Positions 22,400-32,300 of a stretch of 64,000 nucleotides of DNA are shown in pieces. The translations under genes and the position numbers were made by a program. The notes under the pieces are model-generated. The model saw only the letters and a list, made by a program, of their open reading frames with translations. It was not told the origin of the DNA and ran no database searches. The DNA lies in contig CM060957.1 in NCBI GenBank assembly GCA_030765055.1, positions 196,227,835 to 196,291,834 on the forward strand, written 5' to 3'. Numbering within the stretch: position 1 is the stretch's first letter; each line of letters starts with the position of its first letter. Source of the DNA: Mantis religiosa (Eukaryota; Arthropoda; Insecta; Mantodea; Mantidae).

Positions 22400-22807
22400 C
22401 TTAGTATTATCACAAACTGATGAAGTTTCTGTTTCCAGCCACCAAGGTTCTTCTTTAATTTCTATTTTGTTACACATTTCATGATCACTGTTGTATTTCT
22501 TATCCATCATTTCAGGATTCTCTGGAAGAAATTCTCCCTCATCCTGTTCAACTTCATTGGATTTTACCATCTCACAGTTGTTGCTCCATATACCTGTTTC
22601 AGTCTTGATCTGTTTTTCAAGTTCTTTGATAAAAGGAGTCTCTGATTTAATTTCTGTTTTGACTGTCATGTCACAATCAGTATCCAGCAGTACAGTATCA
22701 GTACTTGTCTTCATAGAAACAACCTTCTGAAAGAAGTCTCTCTCATTCTGTAAGGTTATGTCACCTGTAAGTGCATATTCTTCTTTGATTTCTATTTCCT
22801 CATCCAT
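22400..22807 (-). CDS. ZNF-A exon 1, acidic K-x-E-rich N-terminus
   Basis: The ATG at 22807 opens 136 codons ending AAG before donor GTAAGTTATC. The exon itself probably begins at 22855 after acceptor CTTTCTTCACAG, giving 48 nt of 5' UTR, so at least one noncoding exon lies upstream, unseen. The protein is acidic and contains several psi-K-x-E motifs (IKEE twice, VKTE, IKSE, IKTE), the consensus for SUMO attachment; such tails are common in insect finger proteins. No ZAD, BTB or KRAB domain is visible. ZNF-B exon 1 (52540-52947) has identical length, no indels and roughly 80% of residues the same. Confidence 0.82.
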
Positions 22808-22879
22808 TTCAAATAGATGTTGAATCAGATATAGATCTTATTTTCAGAAACAAATCTGTGAAGAAAGAAACATATATAT

Positions 22880-23235
22880 ACTACAAAATATTGTTGCGTA
22901 TATTGGAAAAACCAAAAGAATTTTAGAAACAAGAGCAAAGGAACACCTTAGAAACATAAATATAAACAATTAGAAAAATCAGCAGTTTCCACATATTTTT
23001 GGAAAAAAAAACAACATAAATCCAGAACCAAAACTACTAAAACATACATCAGGAAAAACAAGAACTATCCACATGGGAACAAATCTTATTTCAAAAAATA
23101 GGAACAATATATTCAATTTCGACATCCCCCAGAAAGATTTGTTTAGCAAGTTCCTTGAACTACACCAATGAGAACCGCTCGATGGCCGGCTGAGGATAGA
23201 GGCAAAGTCTCTGAAACATGTTCCGGAAAAATCTA
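22880..23235 (+). pseudogene. Penelope-like GIY-YIG endonuclease remnant with hammerhead-like end
   Basis: The plus strand reads VAYIGKTKRILETRAKEHLRN (the YIG half plus the catalytic Arg helix), a frame scrap KKNNIN, then TIHMGTNLI, NIFNFDIP and EAKSLKHVPEKSK. This is the C-terminal GIY-YIG domain of a Penelope-like retroelement, matching the longer copy at 53716-54195. The GIY half is missing. The sequence ends in the motif at 23186-23226 (CCGG, CTGAGGA, a 6-bp hairpin, GAAAC, ATGTT, CCGG). It lies just upstream of ZNF-A exon 1. Confidence 0.7.
23186..23226 (+). ncRNA. Hammerhead ribozyme-like motif of a PLE
   Basis: In order: CCGG (23186-23189, possible stem I), CTGAGGA (fits CUGANGA), one T, AGAGGC-AAA-GTCTCT (6-bp stem II with one G-T pair), GAAAC, ATGTT and CCGG (stem I partner). 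PLEs are known to carry hammerheads with a very short ACAUGU stem III, which this resembles. The unpaired T next to stem II and the GUU cleavage triplet suggest weak or lost activity. Inference from sequence only. Confidence 0.5.
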
Positions 23236-23895
23236 AATAAGTGTTGTTTAGTGCCATTAATTGACTCCCTTTACATTTAATTTATCATAACACAGTTTTC
23301 AAAACTTCCAAGAAAGGAATTGCAAACTTAAAGCAGTAATTTTAAACCTGCAATGACCATGTGTTGTGAAGTGTCTCCCAAAACTATATGACATAACTCA
23401 TAGTGGTGGAACAGTGCGTTTTTATGGAACTATGGACTTCAATCAACGTGGGATATCTAGAAAACAATCCACATTAACCCATTACCATTTGCTGTTCCCT
23501 AATTTTCTTTTTCAGGTGTTACACTTATGACTTTTCAGAAAAAAATTATGTATATGTAAATATTTGTATTTTTCTACCTGGCAGGTATGATGGGCTGCCT
23601 ATGTGTCCAGCACAATATTTTGTAAGTGTAAATTATTCTTTTATGTACTCTCCACTTAATGTGTATCTCATCTGTAAATCTTACCAGTCGTTTAAATTTG
23701 CTGGAACTTGTATAGAAATCTGAAAGCCACATCTTATCTGACATTTAAATGGAGGTTTGAATAGAAATGTTTCCAAAATTAAATAGAGAGTCACTGTATA
23801 TAATTGTCAGGGTTTAGTGATTTCTTCATCTTCTTTTATTATTGAGAATGTGCAACATATACCATTTTTATTGTTGTAGTAATGGTTACACAAAC
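23236..23895. other. AT-rich interval
   Basis: A PLE tail (TGTTTAGTGCCATTAATT at about 23242) that recurs near 53280 is followed by AT-rich DNA with no recognised gene. Confidence 0.4.
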
Positions 23896-23905
23896 TGTCC
23901 AAGTT

Positions 23906-24001
23906 CTTATTAATTTTTAGATGAGTCGTATTTATTACACATCTAAAAATTAATAATTATTTCGCTTCACTGTACTGTTCCAATGCAGTTAAATCTCGAT
24001 A
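23906..24001 (+). mobile_element. Minimal Penelope-like insertion (96 bp)
   Basis: The left inverted segment TTATTAATTTTTAGATG (23907-23923) is complementary to CATCTAAAAATTAATAA (23939-23955). A 3' tail then runs to CAGTTAAATCTCGATA (about 24001). The same tail and inverted segment bound the PLE at 53566-54207, which has about 540 bp of endonuclease sequence between them. A direct repeat TGTCCAAGTT (23896-23905 and 24002-24011) looks like the TSD. This seems to be an extreme 5' truncation of the same family. Confidence 0.7.
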
Positions 24002-24150
24002 TGTCCAAGTTATGTTATACATCAACTGTAGAACATATGTTACCATCAGATGGCAGTAGTAGCAGTGTTTAACAAATTGGGGGTTAGTGGTAAGGAGAAT
24101 GCTTTTTATAGTTTCGAATATCATCAACACTGATTCGTTACAAAAGTCCG

Positions 24151-24425
24151 GTGTCATTTTCAGGCAAAATATGGAAGGAGCCTCCTCCCGACAACTATAT
24201 TTACAGATGGTACACTCAATTTCTGGATACTCGTTTTGGCAAAGAGAAAAGCAGTGCGTGTCCTGCTGTGTCAGAAGCGGATGTGAATCAGATTTGGAAC
24301 GTTTATCTCTGTAATCCTAATAAATCAACTATGAGATGTAGCAAGTTCCTCAAACCACAGTATGGCAAGTTACAAAGGTGCCTAAAGGTAGTTCATATTG
24401 CCTACAACTACGTCAGAAAGTGAAT
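24151..24425 (+). pseudogene. Tc1/mariner-type transposase N-terminal (HTH) fragment
   Basis: The frame 24151-24423 reads EPPPDNYIYRWYTQFLDTRF, GKEKSSACPAVSEADVNQIW and KSTMRCSKFL. This fits the paired-type helix-turn-helix DNA-binding part of insect mariner/Tc1-like transposases (PPPD-x-T-I-x-RWY-x-QF, GKSxGRPxVSExDV). The catalytic domain is absent. No terminal inverted repeats were found. Confidence 0.6.
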
Positions 24426-26530
24426 CAGTGCATCCAAGCCATCTTCGAAATCATCACTATTTCCAATAAAATGGATGAGGTAATTACACATATACAAGAT
24501 TTAAATTGTAATATGTTGATAATTTGCTAACAGAGCACACATAACACAAGCAGAGCTAAAACTGTGAGTAACCATAGGTATATATTATGTTCCAGGTTTT
24601 GTAGAACTAGATTACGCTATGGAGAAGTAAGTATATTTGTTAATAGTGCAATGGAGTTTACCAGTATAAATGTTGCATTTTGTTGTGAAAAGCACAATTT
24701 GAATGTAGTTCAGAAAAGTAGAGTTTGGTATGAACTGATGTATAACTTAGAGCAACTGCAGGACACTCCTCAGCATTTATAAACAAATTACAAAGATTTA
24801 TATCATCTACTTAAACTGAGAATGTTAAATTACTTACAGAGATTTTAAGGTTAACACAATGACAATATAATTAACACTAACTTCACCTCCTTGTTACATA
24901 CATTTAACTTGCAATATACAGTTTACTCTCTGACTAGAGATAACATTTTCCTAAACTCAGAAAAACTTCAACTTATAAAGTTCCTATTCTAAATGATATG
25001 TCAGATAACGAAGACAAGGTATTGTTGGTGTGTACTATAGCAAGCAAACAGACTGCTACCAGGAAGAGTAAAATCATGAGAATAAAAAGTGCTTAGGGCT
25101 CAATAAGTTTAAAGATATGAGAAATCAGGATACAACTGGGTTATCAGATACATAGCGTTATACGCCCGCCTCGGTAGCCTACTTAACTGTAAGTTGAACG
25201 TAATAAATATTATAAAGAGTTAAAACCCCGATATCCATTGATATACACATTTATATTTTTTTATTTACTTATTTTGATATACCCTGTATTATATTCCCAA
25301 GTCATTGCAGTTGAGCTTTAGAGAAACAATATTCACTAAAATGACAACAAACTGTAAGTTCTGATTTAATTACAGTCTTGAGCACAAAATAATTAGGAAT
25401 ATTTTCTGATTTAGCTATGATATTTGACAACTTCTTGTTATAATAGCATTTTACGGTTTCAATGAGTTCCCTATAATTTAGTTCAAATCTTTCTTAAACA
25501 AAATGCAGAAAACCAGGATAAATGGTTATCATTCGGAACCAGATCCTACTACTACAGATGTCTCACAAGTGTCTATACTTAAGACATTCCTATTTTTAAT
25601 ATTACAATTCATTTTTTCAGAATTGATTTGAAGCAAATAAGTTATCATTGAATTATGATAAAATTAAACCTTTTTTCAATTTAAAGGAATGCGTAAATAG
25701 ATAATGGAATAAAAAATCAGATGTGACAATTACATTATAAGTGAAGTATCTGATGGAAAATTTCTTGGGCACAAAACATACAAAGAACTTTATTGGAGAA
25801 AACAAATAAGAGCCATCAAAGCTTAGCTCAGCTTGCTCTGCTTAAAGGAACTTAAAAATGTGATTATCAGAATTAATCAGAATACTTTGTATATTGTCAG
25901 TCACCTTATGATATAAAATTATCTTTTTGAGTAACTCAGTACAGAGCAGACAACAGCTCATATTACAAAAAAGGGTCACAAATTTTGTGGCATAGAGCTC
26001 CATTATTGGGGTATGTCCTTATTTAAAGCCCAAAAAATTATTACACTTATTGGTTAATAAATATATTCTCTTTTAAGCTATCTTACAAATAATTATTTAT
26101 AATAATTATTATTAATTACGTACAAATATTTATTTATAAGGTTAACTTTGATAACAAAATTACATTTTGAAGACCCAAAACCATGGCATATTGTTACGTG
26201 CATAAGCCAAGTGATATTTAAAAATTATTTGGCATTATCGAGATGTAACTTTTCATCTCTTACACATGTGGAATGACTGGTATATTTCAGACAGGATACG
26301 TACTTTGGACTGCTAAATCAGCTTTTCCGGCAAACGGAAGTCGCATGACCACGGCTAATGTAATTCTGGAATACACAACTTAAGACAATTGGGTAAGGCA
26401 GAGAGCCCAATCGGCAGGAGTGAGCTGGATTGACCAAGGGCGCTGATTAAACAGGTAGCCACCATTTTTTGAAGATGGGTATTTCAATTATTAAAGGCAG
26501 CAAACGTGAGCGCCTTTTGGTTGGGGCTTT
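24426..26530. other. AT-rich interval without recognised genes
   Basis: About 2.1 kb of AT-rich DNA. ORFs are short and show no motif (for example 24564-24782). A short GCCCGCCTCGGTAGCC at about 25168 resembles the start of a tRNA-like SINE but has no B box. 26090-26150 is a TAAT-rich imperfect palindrome. 26300-26530 may be the left part of the PLE that ends at 26600. Confidence 0.4.
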
Positions 26531-26601
26531 TAGCCGGCCATCGACTGAGGATAGAGGCAAAGTCTCTGAAACATGTTCCAGAAACATTTAAAAGTAAGTA
26601 T
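26531..26601 (+). mobile_element. PLE end with hammerhead-like motif, cut by Gypsy G3
   Basis: CTGAGGA (26545-26551), T, AGAGGC-AAA-GTCTCT, GAAAC (26568-26572) and ATGTTCC repeat the motif at 23190-23224 almost exactly. The stem I arms found in the first copy (CCGG/CCGG) are not paired here. The PLE tail stops at the edge of the Gypsy G3 LTR (26602). Confidence 0.55.
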
Positions 26602-27081
26602 TGTGACTTTGTGGGTTCGTGAAATGAAAAGTCCAATTGCACCACTCAAAACTGTTCTTTATTTCCACCGACCTACAGTTAAACACTTGCCAATTACACA
26701 GAATTACGTAATACGATTCACCAGTATATCCGTTACAATTCCACTTTGCTCTCGCAATTATGTACAATCCTCCGATGCACGTACACAGTCTTCTCGTCCG
26801 TACACCAGCACTGCACCCTTACGCTACTCGCCAAGAACTGACTGACTCAAATCATTCACTGCAGCCCTTTCTATAGGAATATCGCCGTTCTCGAAGCCTC
26901 TAGTTTCCATGAATCACCGCGAAAGTTCCAGAGGACAGGATGAGGGGAAATAGGCGGCCAGCGACAAGGGACATTTCCCTAATCACCCCTCAGTGACTGA
27001 GATTAATGGGAGGGTGTGGCTCGGCTATCTCTGGTCCCTTCTCAGCTGTCGTTGGTTGTGCTTTCTACTAATTGGGTGACA
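26602..27081 (-). mobile_element. Gypsy G3 3' LTR
   Basis: 480 bp on the minus strand from TGTCACCC (27081) to GTCACA (26602). It shares AATAAAGAACAG-type and TTTCACGAACCCACAAAG ends with the other LTRs. It stands directly downstream of the integrase fragment, as expected for a 3' LTR. The outer flank is GTAT; no partner TSD is visible because the element is truncated at about 27888. Confidence 0.85.
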
Positions 27082-27092
27082 CTGCTCCCTCC

Positions 27093-27888
27093 TCAAAGCT
27101 GGTCGTCCCGAACAGCACCATCGTAGCGGGCTAGACGATCCAGGTGTACCACCAACATCTTCCCTCGGGAAACCTTCTGGATGCGGTAGACCACGTCGTT
27201 AATCCTCTTCACCACCCGGTACGGTCCTTGCCATGGCTGCTGGAGCTTCGGGCAGCGGCCCTTGGTCCGGGTAGGACGGTACAAACAGACCAGGTCACCT
27301 TGCTGGAACCCTTGGCTGTTGGCTTGCCTGTCATATCTGGTCTTCATGCGGTCGCTCGCCTTCTGGATGTTCTGGCGATCCATCTCTTGCATGTCGTGGA
27401 GATGGTCCAACAAGTTCTCCACATACTCGGTCACTGGCTGTTTCGCTTCCGGAGGGCTTCCAAAAGCCAGGTCACAAGGGAGGCGTAACTCTCGGCCGAA
27501 CATTAAGCTGGCTGGCGTCATCGCAGTTGTGTCGTGTGTAGACGAGCGGTAGGCCAGCAAGAACAGTGGCACCTTGACATCCCAGTCTCGCTGATGGCTG
27601 GCCACGACCTTCCTCAGGTGTTCCTCTAATGTCTTGATGTGTCTTTCGACCATGCCATTGGACTGGGGATGTAGAGGCATCGTGCGGGTCTTGTTCACCC
27701 CAAGCCTTTGTAGCGCCTCCTTCATTAGGTTGGACTCAAAGTTGGTACCCAGGTCACTGTGTAGCTCTAATGGCACCACAAATCGAAAGAACACTTGCTT
27801 CACGAGGCAGTCTGTGACTGTCTTTGCCTCTTGGTTTGGGATGGCATACACCTCCGGCCACTTGGTGAAGTAGTCCACAACTGAGTAA
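27093..27888 (-). pseudogene. Gypsy G3 integrase, open C-terminal two thirds
   Basis: 261 codons stay open (27878-27093), the best preserved integrase in the window. Core motifs: DYFTKWPEVYAIPNQEAK, PLELHSDLGTNFES (D of the DDE triad), LHPQSNGMVERHIKTLEEHL (E region) and FGRELRLPCDLAFG. The C-terminal module QGDLVCLYRPTRTKGRCPK...WQGPYRVVKRINDVVYRIQK is GPY/F-type. It lacks the H2C2 domain and the first catalytic Asp region because it is fused at about 27888 to LINE L3. A fused frame therefore reads through the junction, but this is an accident of truncation. Eleven bp separate its end from the LTR. Confidence 0.88.
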
Positions 27889-28621
27889 TGGGTCCAGCAG
27901 GTAGGGCTTCACAGGTTAAAAGATCTTCAGTCATTTCCTCTTCTTCCTTGCACTGAGGACAATTTTGATTTGTATAAATTCCTAATCTGTGTAAGTGTTT
28001 GGCCAAATCATCATGTTCCGTAAGGAATCCAAAATTTGCTACTGCAGCTTTACATGGGATCTCTGGAATAATTTCTTGATTTTTAATTAAAATGTTCCAG
28101 TTTTTATCTTTGGCTTTGTTAGATATTGATTGGTTTTGTTTGTTTTTATATTTCCTTTTGATTAATCTTTTTATGGATGTAAAGGGTAAGTTTTTATTTT
28201 TGTTCTGAATTAAATTTTCACCTTTTTTGGCAAGAAAATCAGCTGATTCATTTCCAGCAGTTCCACAATGTGCAGGTATCCACTGTATTATAATACTTTT
28301 CTGTAGTTTTTGAAGTTGTTGGATCATTTTGTGACATTCTTTAATTTGGATTGACCTCATTTTATATGAACTTATTGCACATAATGCTGCTTTAGAATCA
28401 GAAAGTATGATAGCATTTTTGAATTTGTCCATCCTGTATAGAAGGTGTTGGAGTGAAATATGAATAGCCGTTACTTCTGCATAAAAATTTGTTGTATGGT
28501 ATCCTGCTAGTTGATAGAATAAGAACAGTGCACACTTAATTCCTGCTCCTGAGTTTTTGTCCAAGTTAGATCCATCTGTGTAGATGTGTAACCATTCTTC
28601 AGGTGGGTATCTATTGTTCAC
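27889..28621 (-). pseudogene. LINE L3 RNase H and C-terminal zinc motif
   Basis: The minus strand is open from 28621. LHIYTDGSNLDKNSGAG (first RNase H Asp), AEVTAIHISLQHLL (Glu), AIILSDSKAALCAI (Asp) and IQWIPAHCGTAGNESADFLAKK (final His/Asp block) give a full set of RNase H catalytic residues. A basic linker and the CPQCKEEEEMTEDLLTC metal-binding end common in I/Jockey-type LINEs follow. The frame then runs into Gypsy G3 sequence at about 27888. It belongs with the RT pieces at 28622-29985 to one element. Confidence 0.85.
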
Positions 28622-29498
28622 AGTTTCTAATGCTAGTGCTTTTAGTAGAGGTTTGGAAGTTTCAGATCTTGTAACTATTTGTTCTAATTCTAATTAAATA
28701 TTAATTGGTTCAAAGTCAGTGGGCTTTCTTTGATTAAAATGTTTTCTTTAGAATTAGGAAGATTCAGATCTGTTTTTAATTCCATAACTTTGAGTAGGAA
28801 ACTTGTTTGTGTTTTCAACTTGATTGGTTGCAGTATTCTTTTCTCCCATTTGTTTGTTTTTAACCGCAACATTTTTCTGTTCCTCTAAAGTTAGATGTAT
28901 TGGATAGTTCCGAGTTCAGGTGTGCACTGCTGTGATTGGAGTTGATTTTGCTGCACCGGTTATTAGTCGCAGGGCCTGATTTTGGCATACTTCTAGGTGA
29001 TTTATGTTAGAACTGTTTGCTGTAATTATTACCTCTGCATTATAAGGAAGTATTGGCTTGATGAATGTTTTGTATGTGGTGTTCAGTGTCTCCCGACTAC
29101 TGCCCCACTTGACTCCAGCTATTCATTTCAAGATTGAAAACTTTTTTGTTGATTTGTTCACTATGGATTCAATATGATGTCTCCAAGATAAATTTGAATA
29201 AAAAATTGTTCCTAAATATTTTGTTTCATATGTTTGTTTGAAGATTGTTTTTTTGAACTGCAGATTTAGTTTAGGCATTTTATTTTTTAAGCTAAATATT
29301 TGGAATGTTGTTTTATCATTATTTATTGTCATCAACTTGTTGTCAGCCCACTTTTCCAATAGTGTCAAAGCCTTTTCCATTGAAGTTTTGGATTTCTCTA
29401 TTTGTGGGGAAAATGTCCACATGATCATGTCATCTGCAAAAAGAGCTGTCTTTATTTCTGTGTTTGATACAGCCGTGGGAAGATCATTGAAGTAGATG
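28622..29498 (-). pseudogene. LINE L3 RT palm, thumb and connection
   Basis: The frame 29506-29123 has LFNIYFNDLPTAVSNTE, ALFADDMIMW (intact catalytic FADD at about 29438-29412), LLEKWADNKLMTINNDKTTFQ and TKYLGTIFYSNLSWRHH, all standard RT motifs of the Jockey/I group. The connection to RNase H (29122-28622) is frameshifted. The piece ends at the SINE TSD (29499-29510). Confidence 0.85.
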
Positions 29499-29510
29499 TT
29501 GAACAAGGTT
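29499..29510. repeat. Target-site duplication, left copy (SINE in L3)
   Basis: TTGAACAAGGTT here and at 29761-29772 flank the SINE. Removing the SINE and one copy joins the L3 RT motif GLPQ...LSTTLFN to IYFNDLP in one frame. Confidence 0.85.
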
Positions 29511-29760
29511 ATGGCCGTGCCATGGCTCAGTGGTTAGACCGCTTAGCTCCCACCAAGGCGGCCTGGGTTCGATCCCAGGCGACCGCAAAAGTGAGATTTG
29601 TGGTGGACAACATGGCGCTGTGGCGGGTTTTCTCCGGGTTCTCTGGTTTACCCTGCCATCTCATTCCACCTGTGCTCCATCTTCATCTCATGTATCATCA
29701 GTGTCATCGCCCGTGGTGCCGTATGTAGTAAAAGCGGGCGTTAAACACTACACATTTCAT
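29511..29760 (+). mobile_element. tRNA-derived SINE
   Basis: About 250 bp between perfect 12-bp TSDs. The head is tRNA-like: A box TGGCTCAGTGG (29523-29533) and B box GGTTCGATCCC (29576-29586) with correct spacing. An unrelated body follows (GTGGACAACATGGCGCTGTG...) and a short tail ending ACACATTTCAT without poly(A). The acceptor-stem half and anticodon arm are not tRNA-like enough for a functional tRNA gene. Confidence 0.85.
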
Positions 29761-29772
29761 TTGAACAAGGTT

Positions 29773-29985
29773 GTACTCAGTACTGCAATTTGTGGTAGGC
29801 CCATTTTTATTTGTCGGAATTTGGATGTATTGTCAATGTATTTGGTAGCGCAGAAATGTTGAGAGAGAAACAGAGTGATCCAATTTAATATGTTATCTTG
29901 AAAGCCTAACTTTGAAAGTTTCTCAAGAAGTTTACGTCTGCATACTGAATCGTATGCTGTTTCAAAATCAATGAAAACGAAATTT
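29773..29985 (-). pseudogene. LINE L3 RT, motif A part
   Basis: The minus strand reads FVFIDFETAYDSVCRRKLLEK (motif A with catalytic Asp), LSKLGFQDNILNWITLFLSQ and QIKMGLPQIAVLSTTLFN (motif B), continuing across the SINE into IYFNDLP. Upstream of about 29985 LINE similarity stops; the 5' half of the element is missing. Confidence 0.8.
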
Positions 29986-30121
29986 TAAATTTAGCATGGC
30001 TTAAATTAATTCATTAATTTTGGTCAGTATGTAATGCATTTTTCACAAAATAGGGACTTCAAGTTTCGTTTGTACTGATCTAAGGAGAAGATTTCACATT
30101 TCAAATGGGGCTTTCTTTATA

Positions 30122-31145
30122 TTAAGTTGATTCAATAAATTGTTTGAAAGATTTAATGTTTTTCTTTCTGTTTAAAACATCTATTGTATTGTGAGTCATA
30201 TTTGCAGAGAATCCGATATCTAATGATGTCTTCTGCAATACACTGAATAAAATATCAGTCATATCAGAATTGTCTTTAAAAGCTAAAGACAGGAAGACAA
30301 ATTCAAAGATACTAAACTCATTTAAGAACTGCTCAGCCTGACAAATACTTGTTGAATCATCAGTTTTCATTGTATGTTCAAATACCCATATCATTCCGTC
30401 CCATTCTTCTACCTTTGAGGTCTCAGAAACCAAGGACCACCTGGTGTCTGATCCTGTAGGTATACGCCTTCCAATGTCGGTACCAGCAACATAAGACCAT
30501 TGGCTAGAATGGCAGAAGAAACCTGGTATCCCACTCACGTTTTAAAAAAAAGCGGCATTTCTGTATTGTATTACAGCTTTTTTGCAGAACTAGTGTAAGT
30601 CTATGAGCAAAACTCTGAACGAAAGATTGCTTGGGATGCTATGTCTTTCACGTTCTTTTGGTGACCATTTAAATGCCCAGCCATAACAGCAGCTCCATCA
30701 TAGCACTGTCTCACAAGTTTAGATTATAATGAAGCTCTGAAAATGAATCAAGTACGTGAAACTACTGAAGTATGACCTTCACTAACATCGCAGAAGCCCA
30801 GAAATCTTTCGACTACATTTCCACATGAATTGACATATCGCAAAATTACAGAGCATTGTGATTTTTGTGATATGGCAGTAGTGTCTTCTCCCTGAACCAA
30901 GAAAAATTCTCTTTAATTTCATCATTAATAGAGCCTCTTATATAATCAAAAATGCACCTTGTAATTTCAGCTTGTGTTGTGTATTGTTTTTGAATGCTCT
31001 GCGAAACTGTTTATTATGCTGTAATAGTGGTTTTGAAATTCGATGGGACTTACCTCTATGTATGAATGCAAAAGTTCCTTAAAGTTATCTTTATGTAAAG
31101 AGTCCTCACTTTCATTATGTCCATGAAATGTCAGTTCTTGTCTAC
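30122..31145 (-). pseudogene. hAT-like transposase fossil (DUF4371/ZMYM1-type), copy H1
   Basis: Minus-strand blocks in family order: ELTFHGHNESEDSLHKDNFKE (about 31143-31080), QKSQCSVILRYVNSCGNVV and ERFLGFCDVSEGH (about 30850-30770), CYDGAAVMAGHLNGHQKNVK (about 30705-30645), then TGSDTRWSLVSETSKV and the 139-codon frame 30538-30122 with LTDILFSVLQK-like MTDILFSVLQKTSLDIGF. These match the DUF4371 region of hAT-derived proteins. Frame changes and stops separate the blocks and no C-terminal dimerisation domain is seen. It is dead and short at both ends. Confidence 0.78.
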
Positions 31146-31909
31146 TTAAAAATAAAGCAGCCTTAATGGGATATTACATGAAAAGTCTGTTAAGCTTAAC
31201 ATTCTCATTGTATTATACAATATATAGACGTGAGCTATCCTGAAGGCTCGCTGTAATTTTTTTAGTGTTTTTTACAGCTTCATCAATGTCACACAATTTA
31301 GTCATTTAAACCTAATCCAGCATTAAATATAACAAATTTCAGTTCCTAGTGGTTCACTACGGATCACTATGTTCTGAAAGTCTGGGTTAGACATTTACTT
31401 ATTTTGAGGTTCAAGAACTTAGCTAAACACAACGCTTTGTTGGCAATTGAAATGGGAAAATTTACCATATTTATCAGTTTGTATTATATGCACGTGATAA
31501 GAAGAATGATTGGGTTCCAAATCCTCATTCGGTACGTTCCGTTTAACTATGTACACATAGATGACAACTTTGAAATTTGGAATGCGCTATATGCTGACAT
31601 CTAGTGGCTAATAGGCTAAGCTTTATCATGTCTGTCATATGTCGTTTTGATCAATTTTGAGGTTAATTAGCTAACCAGTTTACAACAATCGTATGCTAGG
31701 ATTAGAATTTTAGTTCGTCCTTGGTAACATATTCATGTTATGAGACACATCAAAATGTATAAATGCAGTTTATATATAAAATCAAATTGATTACATAAAA
31801 TATACAAAGCAAGCAGCTTCTCTATGGTTTCATATTTACTACAACAAATGTCATAATATAAATATTACAGGTTTGGGAATGTACTATGCTCCCAGGCTCA
31901 TTTACATGG
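31146..31909. other. AT-rich interval
   Basis: Nothing recognised; short ORFs without motifs (for example 31404-31604). Confidence 0.4.
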
Positions 31910-32194
31910 TTATAGTTCTAAAAATTCATTAACTGTATAAAAACAGTGTGCATGCAAAAATGTCATCACCTTATTCTTAAAGTGTTTTAATGATGCAGCT
32001 TGTTTAAATGAAGTAGGAAGTTTATTACATAACATTATCACTTTGTAGTTAAAGCTTCCTTCATAAAGGCTCGCTTGAACTGCCAGTTTACCCTTGTTAC
32101 GAGTGTGGTGGTAATGTACATCAGGATTTACTTGAAAATGATTTATATTTGTATGGAAATTTGTGGATGTTATGGCTCTCGAAAAGGGACACAT
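31910..32194 (-). pseudogene. LINE C-terminal fragment (CR1/Jockey-like)
   Basis: 94 open codons with YHHTRNKGKLAVQASLYEGS, NYKVIMLCNKLPTSFKQAAS, LKHFKNKVMTFLHAHCFYTV and NEFLEL. This is the conserved tail after the RT thumb in many arthropod LINEs (HNTRN..., LYNxLPxxIK, FKxxVKxxLxxxxFYTVDEF). The same tail occurs on the plus strand at 56520-56700 in L5. Confidence 0.65.
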
Positions 32195-32300
32195 TATTAT
32201 TTGTCTACCTCCGTATTACTGTGATCTGAATACAATTGAGATGGCGTGAGCAACACTAAGGAATGTTTTCAGAGAATGCAATGTTAGTTGTAATATCTTC
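32195..32300 (+). pseudogene. Tc1/mariner transposase catalytic-box scrap
   Basis: The plus strand reads CLPPYYCDLNTIEMA, a stop, then TLRNVFREC. This corresponds to the LPPYHCDLNPIELxW box that carries the last catalytic residues of insect Tc1/mariner transposases. It is only about 30 residues with a stop, so confidence is modest. Confidence 0.45.

Noticed and set aside
24564..24782. Short frame right of the Tc1/mariner HTH fragment
   Set aside because: It does not continue the transposase catalytic domain and has no recognisable motif.
27800..28621. 273-codon frame joining RNase H to VVDYFTKWPEV-type sequence
   Set aside because: It crosses the junction of LINE L3 and Gypsy G3 at about 27888. 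It is an accidental fusion, not a gene.
29523..29590. A functional tRNA gene
   Set aside because: The A and B boxes are present, but the molecule lacks a complete cloverleaf and continues into a SINE body with TSDs.
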